From assembly GCF_000165735.1 (NCBI RefSeq), contig NZ_GL538208.1, positions 358,682 through 422,681 on the forward strand: a DNA stretch of 64,000 nucleotides. The letters run 5' to 3'. Positions 35,777 through 45,466 of this stretch are shown here, piece by piece. The notes below the pieces were generated by a model. It saw only the letters and a program-made list of their open reading frames with translations, was not told the DNA's origin and searched no databases. Within the stretch, counting starts at the first letter, position 1, and each line of letters opens with the position of its first letter. Source of the DNA: Megasphaera micronuciformis F0359. Lineage in GTDB: Bacteria > Bacillota > Negativicutes > Veillonellales > Megasphaeraceae. A program made the position numbers and the translations under genes.

Positions 35777-36508
35777 ATGAAGGGAAAAATTTATGTTATC
35801 GGTCTCGGTCCCGGCGGTAAGCAGGACATGACTTACAGGGCCGTAGCCGCCTTGCATGAATGTGATGTTATTGCAGGCTATACAACTTATATCGATTTGA
35901 TTAAAGCCGATTTTGCGGATAAAGAATTTATCGTTACCGGTATGAGAAAGGAAACGGAGCGTTGTAAGGCTGCTGTGGAAACGGCACGGCAAGGAAAAAC
36001 CGTAGCCATGGTTTCGAGCGGCGATGCGGGTATTTACGGTATGGCAGGCATTATGTATGAAGTGGCCGAAGCGTATGACGATGTGGATATTGAGGTTGTC
36101 CCGGGCATTACGGCAGCCGGATCGGGCGGTGCCTTATTGGGGGCTCCTCTTGTTGCCGATTCATGCCTTATTTCTTTGAGTGATTTATTGACACCGTTGG
36201 AAAAGATTATGAAACGCGTCGAGGCGGCGGCGGAGACGGATTTTGTCATTTGTTTATATAATCCGGCCAGCAAGGGGCGGCCCGATTATTTGAAGCAGGC
36301 TTGTCAGATTATCCGAAATTACAGAGAGGATAAAACGCCTGTCGGCATTGTGCGCAATATCGGTAGAAGTGAAGAGTCGGTGCGTATTATGACATTGGCC
36401 GAAGCAACGGATGCTCAAGTCGATATGTTTACGACCGTCATTATCGGTAACAGTCGTACAAGGATTATTAAAGATAAGATGGTAACGCCGCGCGGTTACC
36501 GCTTATGA
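35777..36508 (+). CDS. cbiH: Cobalt-factor III C17-methyltransferase CbiH
   Basis: About 243 residues: YVIGLGPGGKQDMTYRA, AGYTTYIDLI and SSGDAGIYGMAGIMYE are typical of CbiH/CobJ, which methylates C17 and contracts the ring. The stop overlaps cbiJ (ATGA). Confidence 0.93.
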   Translation: MKGKIYVIGLGPGGKQDMTYRAVAALHECDVIAGYTTYIDLIKADFADKEFIVTGMRKETERCKAAVETARQGKTVAMVSSGDAGIYGMAGIMYEVAEAYDDVDIEVVPGITAAGSGGALLGAPLVADSCLISLSDLLTPLEKIMKRVEAAAETDFVICLYNPASKGRPDYLKQACQIIRNYREDKTPVGIVRNIGRSEESVRIMTLAEATDAQVDMFTTVIIGNSRTRIIKDKMVTPRGYRL

Positions 36509-37260
36509 GTTTGCGGATATGGATTGCCGCAGGTACGACGGAAGGCCGCCTGTTGGCAGAAGATCTGGCCGATGAAAATGTAGAATTAGCCGTTACGGTG
36601 GCTACGGAATACGGAGCCTCGTTAATTATTGATAAGCCCAATGTGAGCGTCCTTGACAAGCGTCTTAATGACAGGGGTATGGCGGAATTTATAGATCAAT
36701 TTAAACCGGACTTGGCCATCGATGCGACGCATCCCTATGCGGCCATGGTGACAGAGACGATGCGTCGCGTTTGCGAAAAAAAAGGTGTCGTTTATAAGCG
36801 GCTGTTAAGACCGCCGACGGATGAAGAAGATTGCCTGCGATTTTCATCTGTTGAAGAGGCGGCGGCATGGCTTGATGAAAAAGAAGGTGTAATTTTTCTT
36901 ACGACGGGTAGTAAGGATTTACATAAGTTTGCGACTATACGTAATTATGAACAGCGGCTTGTAGCGCGTATTTTGCCTGTTCGAGAATCACTTGATAAGG
37001 CCTTGGACAACGGGTATATACCGTCTCGCATTATTGCTATGCAGGGGCCTTTTTCCGTAGACTTGAATACGGCTATGTTTAAAGAGTTTCAATCCTCTTG
37101 GGTCGTAACGAAGAATTCCGGTTCCGTCGGCGGATTTTCACAGAAGCTGGAAGCCGCCCGAGCCGCAAGAGCTAAGCTGATCGTTATTGAACGACCTGAA
37201 GATGCGGGAAGTTCGTATGAAGAAATACGGGATTTTGTAAAGAGTCAGACGGAGGCATGA
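36505..37260 (+). CDS. cbiJ: Cobalt-precorrin-6A reductase CbiJ
   Basis: A 251-residue CobK/CbiJ-family reductase. AGTTEGRLLAEDL and IDATHPYAAMVTETMRRVC are its motifs. It reduces the C18-C19 double bond with a nicotinamide cofactor. It is followed one base later by cbiET. Confidence 0.9.
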   Translation: MSLRIWIAAGTTEGRLLAEDLADENVELAVTVATEYGASLIIDKPNVSVLDKRLNDRGMAEFIDQFKPDLAIDATHPYAAMVTETMRRVCEKKGVVYKRLLRPPTDEEDCLRFSSVEEAAAWLDEKEGVIFLTTGSKDLHKFATIRNYEQRLVARILPVRESLDKALDNGYIPSRIIAMQGPFSVDLNTAMFKEFQSSWVVTKNSGSVGGFSQKLEAARAARAKLIVIERPEDAGSSYEEIRDFVKSQTEA

Positions 37261-37261
37261 G

Positions 37262-38494
37262 ATGCTGACAGTCCATATTATCGGGACAGGTCCGGGGTCT
37301 TCGGAGCTGTTGACCAAAAGTGCCGAAAAAGCCTTGAATGAGGCGACAATCGTTGTAGGTGATACACGACTGTTGTCTGAAATGACTGAGGGGAAACGGT
37401 GCATACAAACATATAAGGTTGATGAGATTCGGCAAATTGTGCTGGAAGCAGATGAAAAGAAAGATTGTCTTGCCGTTCTCGTGTCGGGAGATGTGGGTTT
37501 TTATAGCTTGGCCAAGTTACTTACAGATATACCGGGTTGCCGAATCGTTCGTCATCCCGGTATCAGCAGTCTCGTCTATTTTGCGGCACGCACGTCTACG
37601 AGTTGGGATGATATGTATCTCATGAGCCGTCACGGCAGAGACGGAAACCTTACCGGTGCCGTTATGACACATAAAAAGGTCTTTTGCCTTACCGGCGGAA
37701 AAGGCGGGTCCGTTCGGGACTTATGTGAAGAGCTTTGTCGCAACGGCTTGGGGCAGGTTAAGGTAACGGTAGGAGAACGCCTTTCATATGAAGAGGAACG
37801 GATTTGTACCTTAACGGCATCTGAAGGCGCCAAAGAGGTATTCGATCCTTTAGCCGTCATGGTCGTTGAAAACGAAGGGGCTCAGCCGATAGTCACTCCT
37901 GTTCACGGTTGGGATGATTCACTGTTTTTGAGAGGCAAGGCGCCGATGACGAAGCAGGAAGTACGTGCCTTGGCTATATCGAAGCTTCGCCCCGAAGCCG
38001 ATCACATCGTTTACGACATAGGTGCCGGGACAGGGTCTTGTTCCGTAGAATTGGCCTTTCAAGTGCCGTACGGTAAGGTGTACGGCTTTGAAATAAATGA
38101 AGAGGCCGCTACGTTGGCAGAAGCTAATAAGGAGCGGTTTAACGCATGTAATCTGGAAATTATTCGCGGCAATGCCTTGGAAAAAATCGTAAATATGCCA
38201 TGCCCCGATCGAGTTTTTATTGGCGGAACAAAGGGAAATTTGAAAGAAATTTTAGATATATTATATAAAAAGAATGCTTACTGTCGGATTGTTATTACGG
38301 CCATTACCTTGGAAACGGCGGGAGCCGTGACGGCTTATTATAAAGAACATACGGATTATGAATTGGAAACAACACAATTATTTGCTTCCGAGGGTAGGCG
38401 GGTCGGTCCGTATACCTTAATGGAAGGGCATAATCCCGTTTATGTTATGACGGCCTATCGCAAGGAGGCGGAGTATGAAGGTCAGAGTAAGTAG
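37262..38494 (+). CDS. cbiET: Fused CbiE-CbiT: precorrin-6Y C5,15-methyltransferase and decarboxylase
   Basis: A 410-residue two-domain protein. Residues about 1-200 are CbiE (HIIGTGPGSSELLT, VSGDVGFYSLA); 220-405 are CbiT with the SAM motif YDIGAGTGSCSVELA. The fusion (CobL-like) adds methyls at C5 and C15 and removes the C12 acetate carboxyl. The 3' end overlaps cbiA by 20 bases. Confidence 0.94.
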   Translation: MLTVHIIGTGPGSSELLTKSAEKALNEATIVVGDTRLLSEMTEGKRCIQTYKVDEIRQIVLEADEKKDCLAVLVSGDVGFYSLAKLLTDIPGCRIVRHPGISSLVYFAARTSTSWDDMYLMSRHGRDGNLTGAVMTHKKVFCLTGGKGGSVRDLCEELCRNGLGQVKVTVGERLSYEEERICTLTASEGAKEVFDPLAVMVVENEGAQPIVTPVHGWDDSLFLRGKAPMTKQEVRALAISKLRPEADHIVYDIGAGTGSCSVELAFQVPYGKVYGFEINEEAATLAEANKERFNACNLEIIRGNALEKIVNMPCPDRVFIGGTKGNLKEILDILYKKNAYCRIVITAITLETAGAVTAYYKEHTDYELETTQLFASEGRRVGPYTLMEGHNPVYVMTAYRKEAEYEGQSK

Positions 38495-39851
38495 AATTTT
38501 ATTGGCCGCTCCGTCCAGCGGTAGCGGTAAGACGACAGTCGTCATGGCCGTAACAGGGGGTTTTAAGCGTAAAGGACTCGGTGTACAGGCTTTTAAAGTC
38601 GGACCCGACTATATAGACCCCATGTTTCATCGTGCCGTAACGGGAGTAGAAGCTCATAATCTGGATCTTTTTTTGTGCGGCGGTCACGGCAAGGGAGAAG
38701 ATGTATGTAAGGAAATCCTTTCTCGACATGGAGAAAAGGCGGATATTTGCGTTCTTGAAGGGGCTATGGGATTTTATGACGGACTGGGACTTTCAAGCGA
38801 TTTCAGTGCTTATGACACGGCATGTCGATTGGAAACACCGGTTGTTCTTGTCGTTAACGGAAGAGGATCGGCTCTTTCGACAGCAGCCGTACTGAAAGGG
38901 CTTGCCGAGTTTCGCAGGGACAGTCATGTTGTCGGCTTTATTGTCAATCATATAAAGCCCGGAGTCTACCTCTTTTATAAGGAGTTATGGGAAAAAGAAT
39001 CGGGCCTCAAGGCGTACGGGTGTTTTCCGGATTTACCGGACGGGGCCTTGAAAAGTCGCCACTTAGGACTTGTAACGGCGGATGAGATAGATGATTTACA
39101 GCATAAAGCAGGGATTTTGGCAGAAGCGGCTCTGGAATATATAGACTTAGACGGCTTAGCGGCTCTGGCAGAGGAAGCTCCTCCGGTATCTTATATACCC
39201 AAAGATATAAAAGCGGTCGGTCAGGCAACCATAGCCGTTGCCAGGGATGAGGCCTTCTGTTTTTATTATGAAGACGGTTTGAATGAATTGGTTCGTTACG
39301 GTGCAAAGATTGTTGAATTCAGTCCTCTGCATGATAAACAGTTGCCGCCTTGTGACGGTCTCTATATAGGGGGCGGGTATCCGGAGCTTTATGCCGAAAC
39401 ATTAAGTAATAATGAGTCTATGCGTTTCAGTATTCAAAAAGCCGTTCAGGCGGGTCTCCCCTGTGTAGGAGAATGTGGCGGCTATATGTACTTGGCCGAA
39501 AGTTTCCGGCATGAAGGAACAGTATTACCCATGGTTCATGTCGTGCCGGGCAGAATTTCCATGACGAATCGATTGGTCGGATTCGGTTATGCCGAAATGA
39601 CGGCTCATGAAGATAATCTGTTATATTCCGCTGCAGAGACGATGAGGGCTCATGAATTTCATTACTCGCAAAGTACCGACTCAGGGTCAGCCTTTACTAT
39701 TACGAAGAGGGGAAGACGTGCGGCGGGAGAGGCGGTTTTTGCTAAAGGGAGTATTTTTGCCGGCTATCCGCATTTTCACTTTAGCGGAGAAACAAAGGCC
39801 GCCGAACGATTTGTAAGAGCTTGCGTCAATTTTCGCAAGAAGGAGAAATAA
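38475..39851 (+). CDS. cbiA: Cobyrinate a,c-diamide synthase CbiA
   Basis: A 458-residue amidotransferase. The N-terminal P-loop-like APSSGSGKTTVV binds ATP, and the class I glutaminase domain has GECGGYMYLAE with the nucleophilic Cys. It amidates side chains a and c. Its stop overlaps the cbiC start. CbiP for the remaining four amidations is not in the window. Confidence 0.95.
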   Translation: MKVRVSRILLAAPSSGSGKTTVVMAVTGGFKRKGLGVQAFKVGPDYIDPMFHRAVTGVEAHNLDLFLCGGHGKGEDVCKEILSRHGEKADICVLEGAMGFYDGLGLSSDFSAYDTACRLETPVVLVVNGRGSALSTAAVLKGLAEFRRDSHVVGFIVNHIKPGVYLFYKELWEKESGLKAYGCFPDLPDGALKSRHLGLVTADEIDDLQHKAGILAEAALEYIDLDGLAALAEEAPPVSYIPKDIKAVGQATIAVARDEAFCFYYEDGLNELVRYGAKIVEFSPLHDKQLPPCDGLYIGGGYPELYAETLSNNESMRFSIQKAVQAGLPCVGECGGYMYLAESFRHEGTVLPMVHVVPGRISMTNRLVGFGYAEMTAHEDNLLYSAAETMRAHEFHYSQSTDSGSAFTITKRGRRAAGEAVFAKGSIFAGYPHFHFSGETKAAERFVRACVNFRKKEK

Positions 39852-40492
39852 TGGATATAGAACATGTATTACCGCAAGATATTGAAAAGAGAAGTATGCA
39901 AATTATTGAGGAAGAGTTGGGAGAAGTGCGTCTGGATCCGGATAAGAAGGATATTATTAAACGGGTTATTCATACCAGTGCGGATTTTGAATACGCTCAT
40001 AAGCTTCGATTCAGTGATAATGCCGTCGAGTCGGCACTGAATGCCATTCGTCACGGGTGTACCATCCTGACGGATACCAATATGGCCCGCACCGGTATTA
40101 ATACAGGGGCTTTGAAGAAGACGGGCGGCGCAAAGATATGTTACATGGCAGACGAAGAGGTGGCTGAAAAAGCTAAGGCGAATGGAACGACGCGGGCTAC
40201 AGCCAGTATGGATAAGGCTTGCGATATAAAAGGCCCGCTTATTGTGGCCGTAGGAAATGCACCTACTGCACTGTTTCGCTTGGCTGATTTAATTGATGAG
40301 GGTAAGATAGCACCGGACTTGGTTATCGGTGTGCCTGTCGGGTTTGTCAACGTTATTCAAGCCAAGGAACGAATCATGACCTGCAAGGTTCCTTATATAG
40401 TTGCCGCAGGCCGTAAGGGCGGCAGTAATGTGGCGGCTGCTATTTTCAACGCTCTTTTATATAAGGTTATACGAGGCGAAGATACGAAATGA
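39851..40492 (+). CDS. cbiC: Cobalt-precorrin-8 methylmutase CbiC
   Basis: About 213 residues with the catalytic His in RVIHTSADFEY and the segment GCTILTDTNMARTGIN. It moves a methyl from C11 to C12, giving cobyrinic acid. Start at ATG 39851, coupled to the cbiA stop with AAGAAGGAGA before it; four-base overlap with the next gene. Confidence 0.95.
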   Translation: MDIEHVLPQDIEKRSMQIIEEELGEVRLDPDKKDIIKRVIHTSADFEYAHKLRFSDNAVESALNAIRHGCTILTDTNMARTGINTGALKKTGGAKICYMADEEVAEKAKANGTTRATASMDKACDIKGPLIVAVGNAPTALFRLADLIDEGKIAPDLVIGVPVGFVNVIQAKERIMTCKVPYIVAAGRKGGSNVAAAIFNALLYKVIRGEDTK

Positions 40493-41493
40493 TGATTCAA
40501 AAGGCGATACTTCATGTTTTGGATTTCGGCACAAGCATGTGCCTTCTTTCTCAAAAAGAGTTAGATTTATCTATTGAGACTGTCGATGATTATGTGTCTA
40601 AGCGTGTCGAAAAGTCGTTACACGATCCGGCCGGGCGAACGGGTATATTTTATGAAACGTCGGCAGTTAAACGACAGTTGGAAGCTTATGCATCTCAAGA
40701 CTTATCCTTTCAGGAGTTGGCCGACGGTTTGGCTAAAGCGGTTTTCGAGAGTTTGAAACTTCAGGCTGAGGCAGATACGACAGATCTTTTGGTCGTTTCT
40801 TTTAAGGATGAGGCGCAAAGAGAAGGCATTGCCCTTTTCTTTTTGGAAAACCGCACGGCTTATACACACCGGATTATGACGGATGAGGATGGGGTGTATA
40901 GTCAGATTATTGAATATCAGGCCGTTTTACCGGGACTGATGCAAAAGGCGGAGGCCTATGTATTTATAGACTTAAGCGACTTTACGCTTCGCTTTGTCGA
41001 TAAGAAACGAAGTATTAACGGCGAAGACGTGTATGCTTTGCCTGAGTTGATTTTACAATGTACGACTGTATTATCCGGGAAGGAAACAGTGAAAAAGACC
41101 GAAAAGTTACTGACCAAAGTAGCCGAAGAATACGGTAAGAACCCTGTCGAGGCACTGGCCAAAGGGAAACAGTATTTGGCACAAACGGCTGAAACAGGCA
41201 GCAACTTTGCTCCTCAAGCCTTCGGTGAAGCCGCCTTTGCAGGCGAGCCCTCTTTGCAGGGTACCTTTACGGAGAAACTGAGACAGGCCAAAGACATACC
41301 GAAAGAAGTGAAAGTGGAATCTCGTTTCGCAGAACGGACGGGCACGGTACATAAAATAAAGACGGATACGGGTATTGAAATTACCTTTCCGTCCGCCTAT
41401 ATGGAAAATCCCGATTTTATACAATTTTTCACAAGGCCTGACGGAACCTTGTCTATTGAATTAAAGGGAATCGGTAAAATTATTAATAAGTAA
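40489..41493 (+). CDS. Nucleoid-associated protein, YejK/NdpA-like
   Basis: A 334-residue cytoplasmic protein whose start (IQKAILHVLDFG) and C-terminal half (RTGTVHKIKTDTGIEITFP) fit the 37-kDa nucleoid-associated protein family. Homologues in gamma-proteobacteria bind DNA in the nucleoid. Its ATG overlaps the cbiC stop, so it is cotranscribed with the B12 genes; a link to B12 is not evident and may be only operon growth. A terminator follows. Confidence 0.75.
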   Translation: MMIQKAILHVLDFGTSMCLLSQKELDLSIETVDDYVSKRVEKSLHDPAGRTGIFYETSAVKRQLEAYASQDLSFQELADGLAKAVFESLKLQAEADTTDLLVVSFKDEAQREGIALFFLENRTAYTHRIMTDEDGVYSQIIEYQAVLPGLMQKAEAYVFIDLSDFTLRFVDKKRSINGEDVYALPELILQCTTVLSGKETVKKTEKLLTKVAEEYGKNPVEALAKGKQYLAQTAETGSNFAPQAFGEAAFAGEPSLQGTFTEKLRQAKDIPKEVKVESRFAERTGTVHKIKTDTGIEITFPSAYMENPDFIQFFTRPDGTLSIELKGIGKIINK

Positions 41494-41496
41494 AAC

Positions 41497-41530
41497 AAAG
41501 AGGCCATGACCTGTAAGGTCATGGCCTTTA
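41497..41530. terminator. Bidirectional terminator at the end of the cobalamin locus
   Basis: AGGCCATGACC (41501-41511) pairs with GGTCATGGCCT (41517-41527), with A-rich and T-rich flanks serving both the plus-strand operon and the minus-strand gene next to it. Confidence 0.9.
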
Positions 41531-41540
41531 AGTGCTAGCC

Positions 41541-42266
41541 TTATTTATTGGACAGGTTCATCACATATGATGCCGTCATATCTACAGAGAGAACATCAAT
41601 CCAGTGAAAAACGGAAAGAACACGGCAAACTGCAAAGATGCGGCTGTGGTCTTGAATAAAAGCGCGTACGTCGGCGAAGCGTTCCTTTTCTGAAGGCAAT
41701 GATAAATAGCCTGAAACGGCACTGTCAATTAATTCGTTTGTCGGCCATTCTTCACGGAAGCAACTTTGAAGAAAGAGAAATAAGTCGATGGTTTGCGGGT
41801 CGGTTTTTAAAAAAGGCACCTTATTTTCCCAGTCCAGGAAGGTGATTTTTTGTTCTTGTCCATGCCATGTAATGTCGCGGATTGCCGGGCGACCGTGCCA
41901 AAATCCGTGAGAGTGAAGGGTCGCCAAGGCGTGTCCGGCGTTAAAGAAAATATTCTTACTTTCTTCAACCGAGAGTCTTTTAGCTACTACTTGTAAAGGG
42001 GTTCCCGTGTCCTCGGTAACGATAAAGTCATCGCATAATAAGACAACGGGAGGGGCCAAGGGAACCGCTTCATTTACAGAAAGCATTTTATAAGCTTCTC
42101 TGTAGAAAGCCGTATCGGGACTGCTCTTGGCAAAGGTGTTACGTCCGTTGCTCATGCGGCGCTTAATATAGTAATTTATATCGTTATATATAAAGGGAAT
42201 GACGCGACGTTGAGCATTTTTTTCAATAGCCAGTAAGGCGGCTGATTTCAGCTTTTTATCCAACAT
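41541..42266 (-). CDS. Kinase-like phosphotransferase (LPS-core-kinase-like fold)
   Basis: About 241 residues. It keeps the protein-kinase-like elements ATLHSHGFWHGRPAIRDI (catalytic-loop region) and ITFLDWENK (metal-binding Asp). This small family resembles WaaP/Kdo-type kinases and aminoglycoside phosphotransferases. In a diderm host it may phosphorylate a lipopolysaccharide core sugar, but the substrate is inferred. The ATG at 42266 has AGAAAGG six bases upstream; longer upstream frames lack this. Confidence 0.6.
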   Translation of the reverse strand: MLDKKLKSAALLAIEKNAQRRVIPFIYNDINYYIKRRMSNGRNTFAKSSPDTAFYREAYKMLSVNEAVPLAPPVVLLCDDFIVTEDTGTPLQVVAKRLSVEESKNIFFNAGHALATLHSHGFWHGRPAIRDITWHGQEQKITFLDWENKVPFLKTDPQTIDLFLFLQSCFREEWPTNELIDSAVSGYLSLPSEKERFADVRAFIQDHSRIFAVCRVLSVFHWIDVLSVDMTASYVMNLSNK

Positions 42267-42450
42267 AATGTACCTTTCTTTGACGTAAATCAGTATAAAT
42301 TCAGTATAGACAGGACTGTTTTTTCTGTCAATGAACAGGAGAATATCGTTACAGGACTTCATAAGTTGCAGAGCCGTATTTGACGAATTTATAGCCATAG
42401 TATAGAATTATAGAAACTCATGTTATTTAGTTATTAATTGGAGGCACTTT

Positions 42451-43230
42451 ATGAAAACTACGAAAAAAGGTCTGTTATTTGCTGCACTTGCCGTTTCCCT
42501 GGCTACACTTCCGGGGCAATTTGCTCAAGCCCGGGATGTTGCGGCACAACCTGTAGACGTAGCAACGGCACAGGCTATGGTTAACCAGTGGAATAAGAAT
42601 TGGTATGCAGCCGACGGCCAATTCATTATGTCACTTGAAGGCGGTAATATTAACGGATGCCCCATTTTGAGCGGCTCTGTTGCTCGCACGGATAGAGAAA
42701 CCGTCGGTAACTTTAAGATTCAGGAACCGGAACGGGTTCGTGATATTGTTATTAAGCACAGCGGCATGGGGATGCATGAACAGCTCGTTATCGATAATGT
42801 GTGGAACTTGTCGCCGTATAACTATGCGGCACACTATGAATCGGTAGGGGGTATTTACCTCGGCGAAACGAAGGCACAGGTTGAAGCTGTTTACGGCAAG
42901 CCTATTCGTTCCAACTGGACGTCTGAGGTTGAAACGTGGTACTACGACAGCTTGGGATTACAAATGGACTTTGAAGCAGGCCGTGTCGTATCGATTACCT
43001 TTAAGGCAACTGGCGATCGTCGTTTAGATCGGACGGGCTTTGATTGCAAGACAAGTCCTGAAGAATTTGCACGCCTTTATCCTACCGGCGCAGTTCCGCA
43101 AAAGGGCGGCGTTTACTATATTGCAGACGGTGAATTCCTAGACTTTACGCATTACCCCGACTCCCTTACCTTATCCATTTATAATCATCATGTACAGGAA
43201 CCGCAGTATGTTCCTCAAAAAGCTTTATAA
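42451..43230 (+). CDS. Secreted protein of unknown function, BamE-like segment
   Basis: A 259-residue protein with a signal peptide (LLFAALAVSLATLPGQFAQA, cleavage near residue 27). The mature part includes GIYLGETKAQVEAVYGKPI, which resembles the small SmpA/BamE or lipoprotein repeat in which a Gly-Thr-Val/Tyr-Gly pattern recurs. It has no lipobox. It is probably periplasmic. The function is unknown; it ends at a strong terminator. Confidence 0.6.
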   Translation: MKTTKKGLLFAALAVSLATLPGQFAQARDVAAQPVDVATAQAMVNQWNKNWYAADGQFIMSLEGGNINGCPILSGSVARTDRETVGNFKIQEPERVRDIVIKHSGMGMHEQLVIDNVWNLSPYNYAAHYESVGGIYLGETKAQVEAVYGKPIRSNWTSEVETWYYDSLGLQMDFEAGRVVSITFKATGDRRLDRTGFDCKTSPEEFARLYPTGAVPQKGGVYYIADGEFLDFTHYPDSLTLSIYNHHVQEPQYVPQKAL

Positions 43231-43249
43231 GAGTGTAGATAATGCAATG

Positions 43250-43283
43250 AAAAGGCAGCTCCGAGAGGGGCTGCCTTTTGTGT
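43250..43283 (+). terminator. Intrinsic terminator
   Basis: AAAGGCAGCTCC (43251-43262) pairs with GGGGCTGCCTTT (43267-43278) except for one mismatch, followed by a T-rich end. Confidence 0.8.
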
Positions 43284-43389
43284 CTTTTTAACCGGATGAA
43301 CTGCAGCATTTACAAGGGGTGGGGTCCATATTAGAATAAAGGCTGTATGAGCATCATAGATTCGTAGGGGAGAAGGTGCTGTGGGACAA

Positions 43390-43509
43390 ATGAAGATACA
43401 ACAAGAGATTATTAAAAAAGTGAATGCCTATATAGTTAATTGGAAATTGCAGCAATGGGGGGTTGCAAGTGGTTTGGTTTCAGCAATTTACGATCCAGAG
43501 GAAAATTAA
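43390..43509 (+). CDS. Possible 39-residue ORF ahead of the AT-rich membrane protein
   Basis: An ATG at 43390 opens a 39-codon frame (KIQQEIIKKVNAYIVNWKLQQWGV) that overlaps the next gene. A ribosome-like GGAGAAGG lies about 20 bp upstream. It may be a short gene or a decayed end of one; I do not recognise it. Confidence 0.25.
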   Translation: MKIQQEIIKKVNAYIVNWKLQQWGVASGLVSAIYDPEEN

Positions 43510-44509
43510 ATTTAAAGTAATGGTTTTTATCTTTATACTGGCAGGCCTTTTTACTGGGTGGCTTTTATTCAGCCGTGGCAAGGAAGGAGTAGAGTGGGGA
43601 CCACTTACTGTTCTTGAGATTAATTCAGGTGATTCTTGTACTTTTGTTTATCCTCAGGAAAGGTATTATCATGTCACGTTGGATAGAAACAAGCTTGTAT
43701 TTCCGGAAATAATCAATCATCAGGCTTGTGATTGTAAAATTGATGATGATAAAATTCTTGTTGCTTATATCAATACGCAATCTCCCAGTGAATTAATTTT
43801 TAAAGTGATTACCGAAGGTAATAGCCAGCGGCGGATTATATTGGAAACATTAAGCAATCAACGAATAGAAGAAGGTGCTTATCCTAAAATTTATATTACT
43901 GAGAGATCCTATTATGTTTTGTCTGGGCGTTTTCTGTATAAACTAAGTAAAGCGAATTTGAAAATAGAAAAAATACAATTGGAAAGTTATGAAACTCCAT
44001 TGATTACGAGGGATGGAAGGTTATTTTTTAGACAGGGTGATTTCCTTGTTTTGGATGAAGATTATGGTGATAAAAAGATGTTACCGTTATCCTCTAAGGA
44101 AAGAGTTCGTGGATGGGGAATTGAAGGAGAATCGGTTATTATCGAGAGGAAAGATATGGCGAAAATGGTATCGTTAAAAGATGAAACGCAAACCAAACTT
44201 AGAACTCCTAGCTATGGGAGCTTGAACGTTGTTGGAAATATGGGCCATATTGCTATTATTCTATTTTCTCACACAAGTGGTGAAGTTCCCCTATTCGATC
44301 CGGCGTTGGCAGCTTATTCGATAATTGACCATGTCGACTATTGGTATTATTCTCCGTATTTATATGATGCTGTTCAACATAAATTTTATGATATACCTGA
44401 CGAAGTCAAACAATTATTTCCTAGCCATGATGCCTCACTAACGGGGTATTGCGCTCCTCTGAATCTAAAGTTAATTGAAGCAGAATTTCATCAATACATG
44501 GATAATTGA
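43463..44509 (+). CDS. Membrane-anchored protein of unknown function, AT-rich
   Basis: Up to 348 residues. One membrane segment lies near the start (VFIFILAGLFTGWLLF) and the rest is a beta-rich extracytoplasmic domain, perhaps with repeated blades. The start is unclear: TTG 43463 follows a G-run, while ATG 43520 would begin at the membrane helix but has no ribosome site. Its AT-rich codons differ from the genes around it, which suggests transfer. Position before the toxin-like relic fits an accessory cassette, but no function can be given. Confidence 0.5.
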   Translation: MQVVWFQQFTIQRKIKFKVMVFIFILAGLFTGWLLFSRGKEGVEWGPLTVLEINSGDSCTFVYPQERYYHVTLDRNKLVFPEIINHQACDCKIDDDKILVAYINTQSPSELIFKVITEGNSQRRIILETLSNQRIEEGAYPKIYITERSYYVLSGRFLYKLSKANLKIEKIQLESYETPLITRDGRLFFRQGDFLVLDEDYGDKKMLPLSSKERVRGWGIEGESVIIERKDMAKMVSLKDETQTKLRTPSYGSLNVVGNMGHIAIILFSHTSGEVPLFDPALAAYSIIDHVDYWYYSPYLYDAVQHKFYDIPDEVKQLFPSHDASLTGYCAPLNLKLIEAEFHQYMDN

Positions 44510-44600
44510 GGGAACAATAGTGTATATACCGCAAGAGGGTATCTGTTCTGGATAAGGAATCTGCGATGAAGAAAAAGAAATTAGGCAGATTTTAACGTAA

Positions 44601-44891
44601 GACTCTTATTTCTCAAAAAATGATTTTAAGTTTAGCGTACGCGTTCTTGTTTCCTCAGATGGAACCTATCAACAGACGAATACATTTGAAGCGGGAGGAG
44701 ACATTTATACTATTGCCGGTATCGATCAATATAATCGGATTTATGGTGTTGATGCAAACGGAAATACGGCGTATTTAGACAAACAATATAATATAGGAGG
44801 CGATCGAACCGCTACTTCTACCGGAAAGCGTGATGAATTTGGACACCTTATTGGCATTGCCAATGATACGGGAAGCTGTAAAACTAAATGA
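44601..44891 (+). pseudogene. Coding fragment without a start, upstream of the toxin-like relic
   Basis: An open frame of 96 codons bounded by stops at 44598-44600 and 44889-44891 has no initiation codon with a ribosome site. It reads as a protein piece (VRVLVSSDGTYQQTNTFEAG, DIYTIAGIDQYNRIYGVDA). It overlaps the next ORF in another frame, which suggests a frameshift or a recombination join between two genes. Family unknown. Confidence 0.4.
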
Positions 44892-45462
44892 TTGGGTATT
44901 GCCGGGTGGTATCCATGCATGGTATGACAGAGTGAATCAGAAAACGGGAGAAGTTATTGTCACAGACGGTATCGGTGAATACACGACGGCGCAAATAAAG
45001 AATCCGGGTATTTCTTCTGGAGTGACAGAAGCTGCAATGATGCCGCCGAATAATACGCCAGACCCGTCCGATTTAGCCGACTTACTGTTACAGAGCCAAC
45101 AGCAACATAATAATGATCAGCCAGATTATTCGAATGATACGTTATATCTGTATGCAAAGAATGTAAGTAGAGCCCTGTTAGAACAGGTCTTGGACCGTAT
45201 AGGCGGGAAATATGGCGCATCGCATTTGGGGACGGCCGCTATTACTGGCAGTGGTGTTGTGACTGATTATCTACAAGGTAAAAGTGCTGAAGATATTTTA
45301 TTAAATGCAATACTTACTGGAATGGCTGGTAAAGTAGGATAAACAATTGGTGGAGGTCTAAATCTGAAACCAGAAATCACGTCAGGATTATTTGCGGCAG
45401 GCGCAGATACTTATAGTGATCAGGCCGATAATGAAAAACAAAAAATGAATATAAATAAATGA
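44830..45462 (+). pseudogene. C-terminal piece of a possible haemagglutinin/polymorphic-toxin-like protein
   Basis: The frame runs from GTG/ATG at 44830/44833 to TAA at 45340-45342, then continues open in the same frame to TGA at 45460-45462. An in-frame stop thus cuts a longer protein. The part LPGGIHAWYDRVNQKTGEV, glycine-rich AAITGSGVVTDYLQGKSAEDILLNAI and ITSGLFAAGADTYSD resembles the pre-toxin region of large surface toxins of contact-dependent type. This assignment is weak. No N-terminal secretion part is in the window. Confidence 0.45.
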
Positions 45463-45466
45463 GGTA

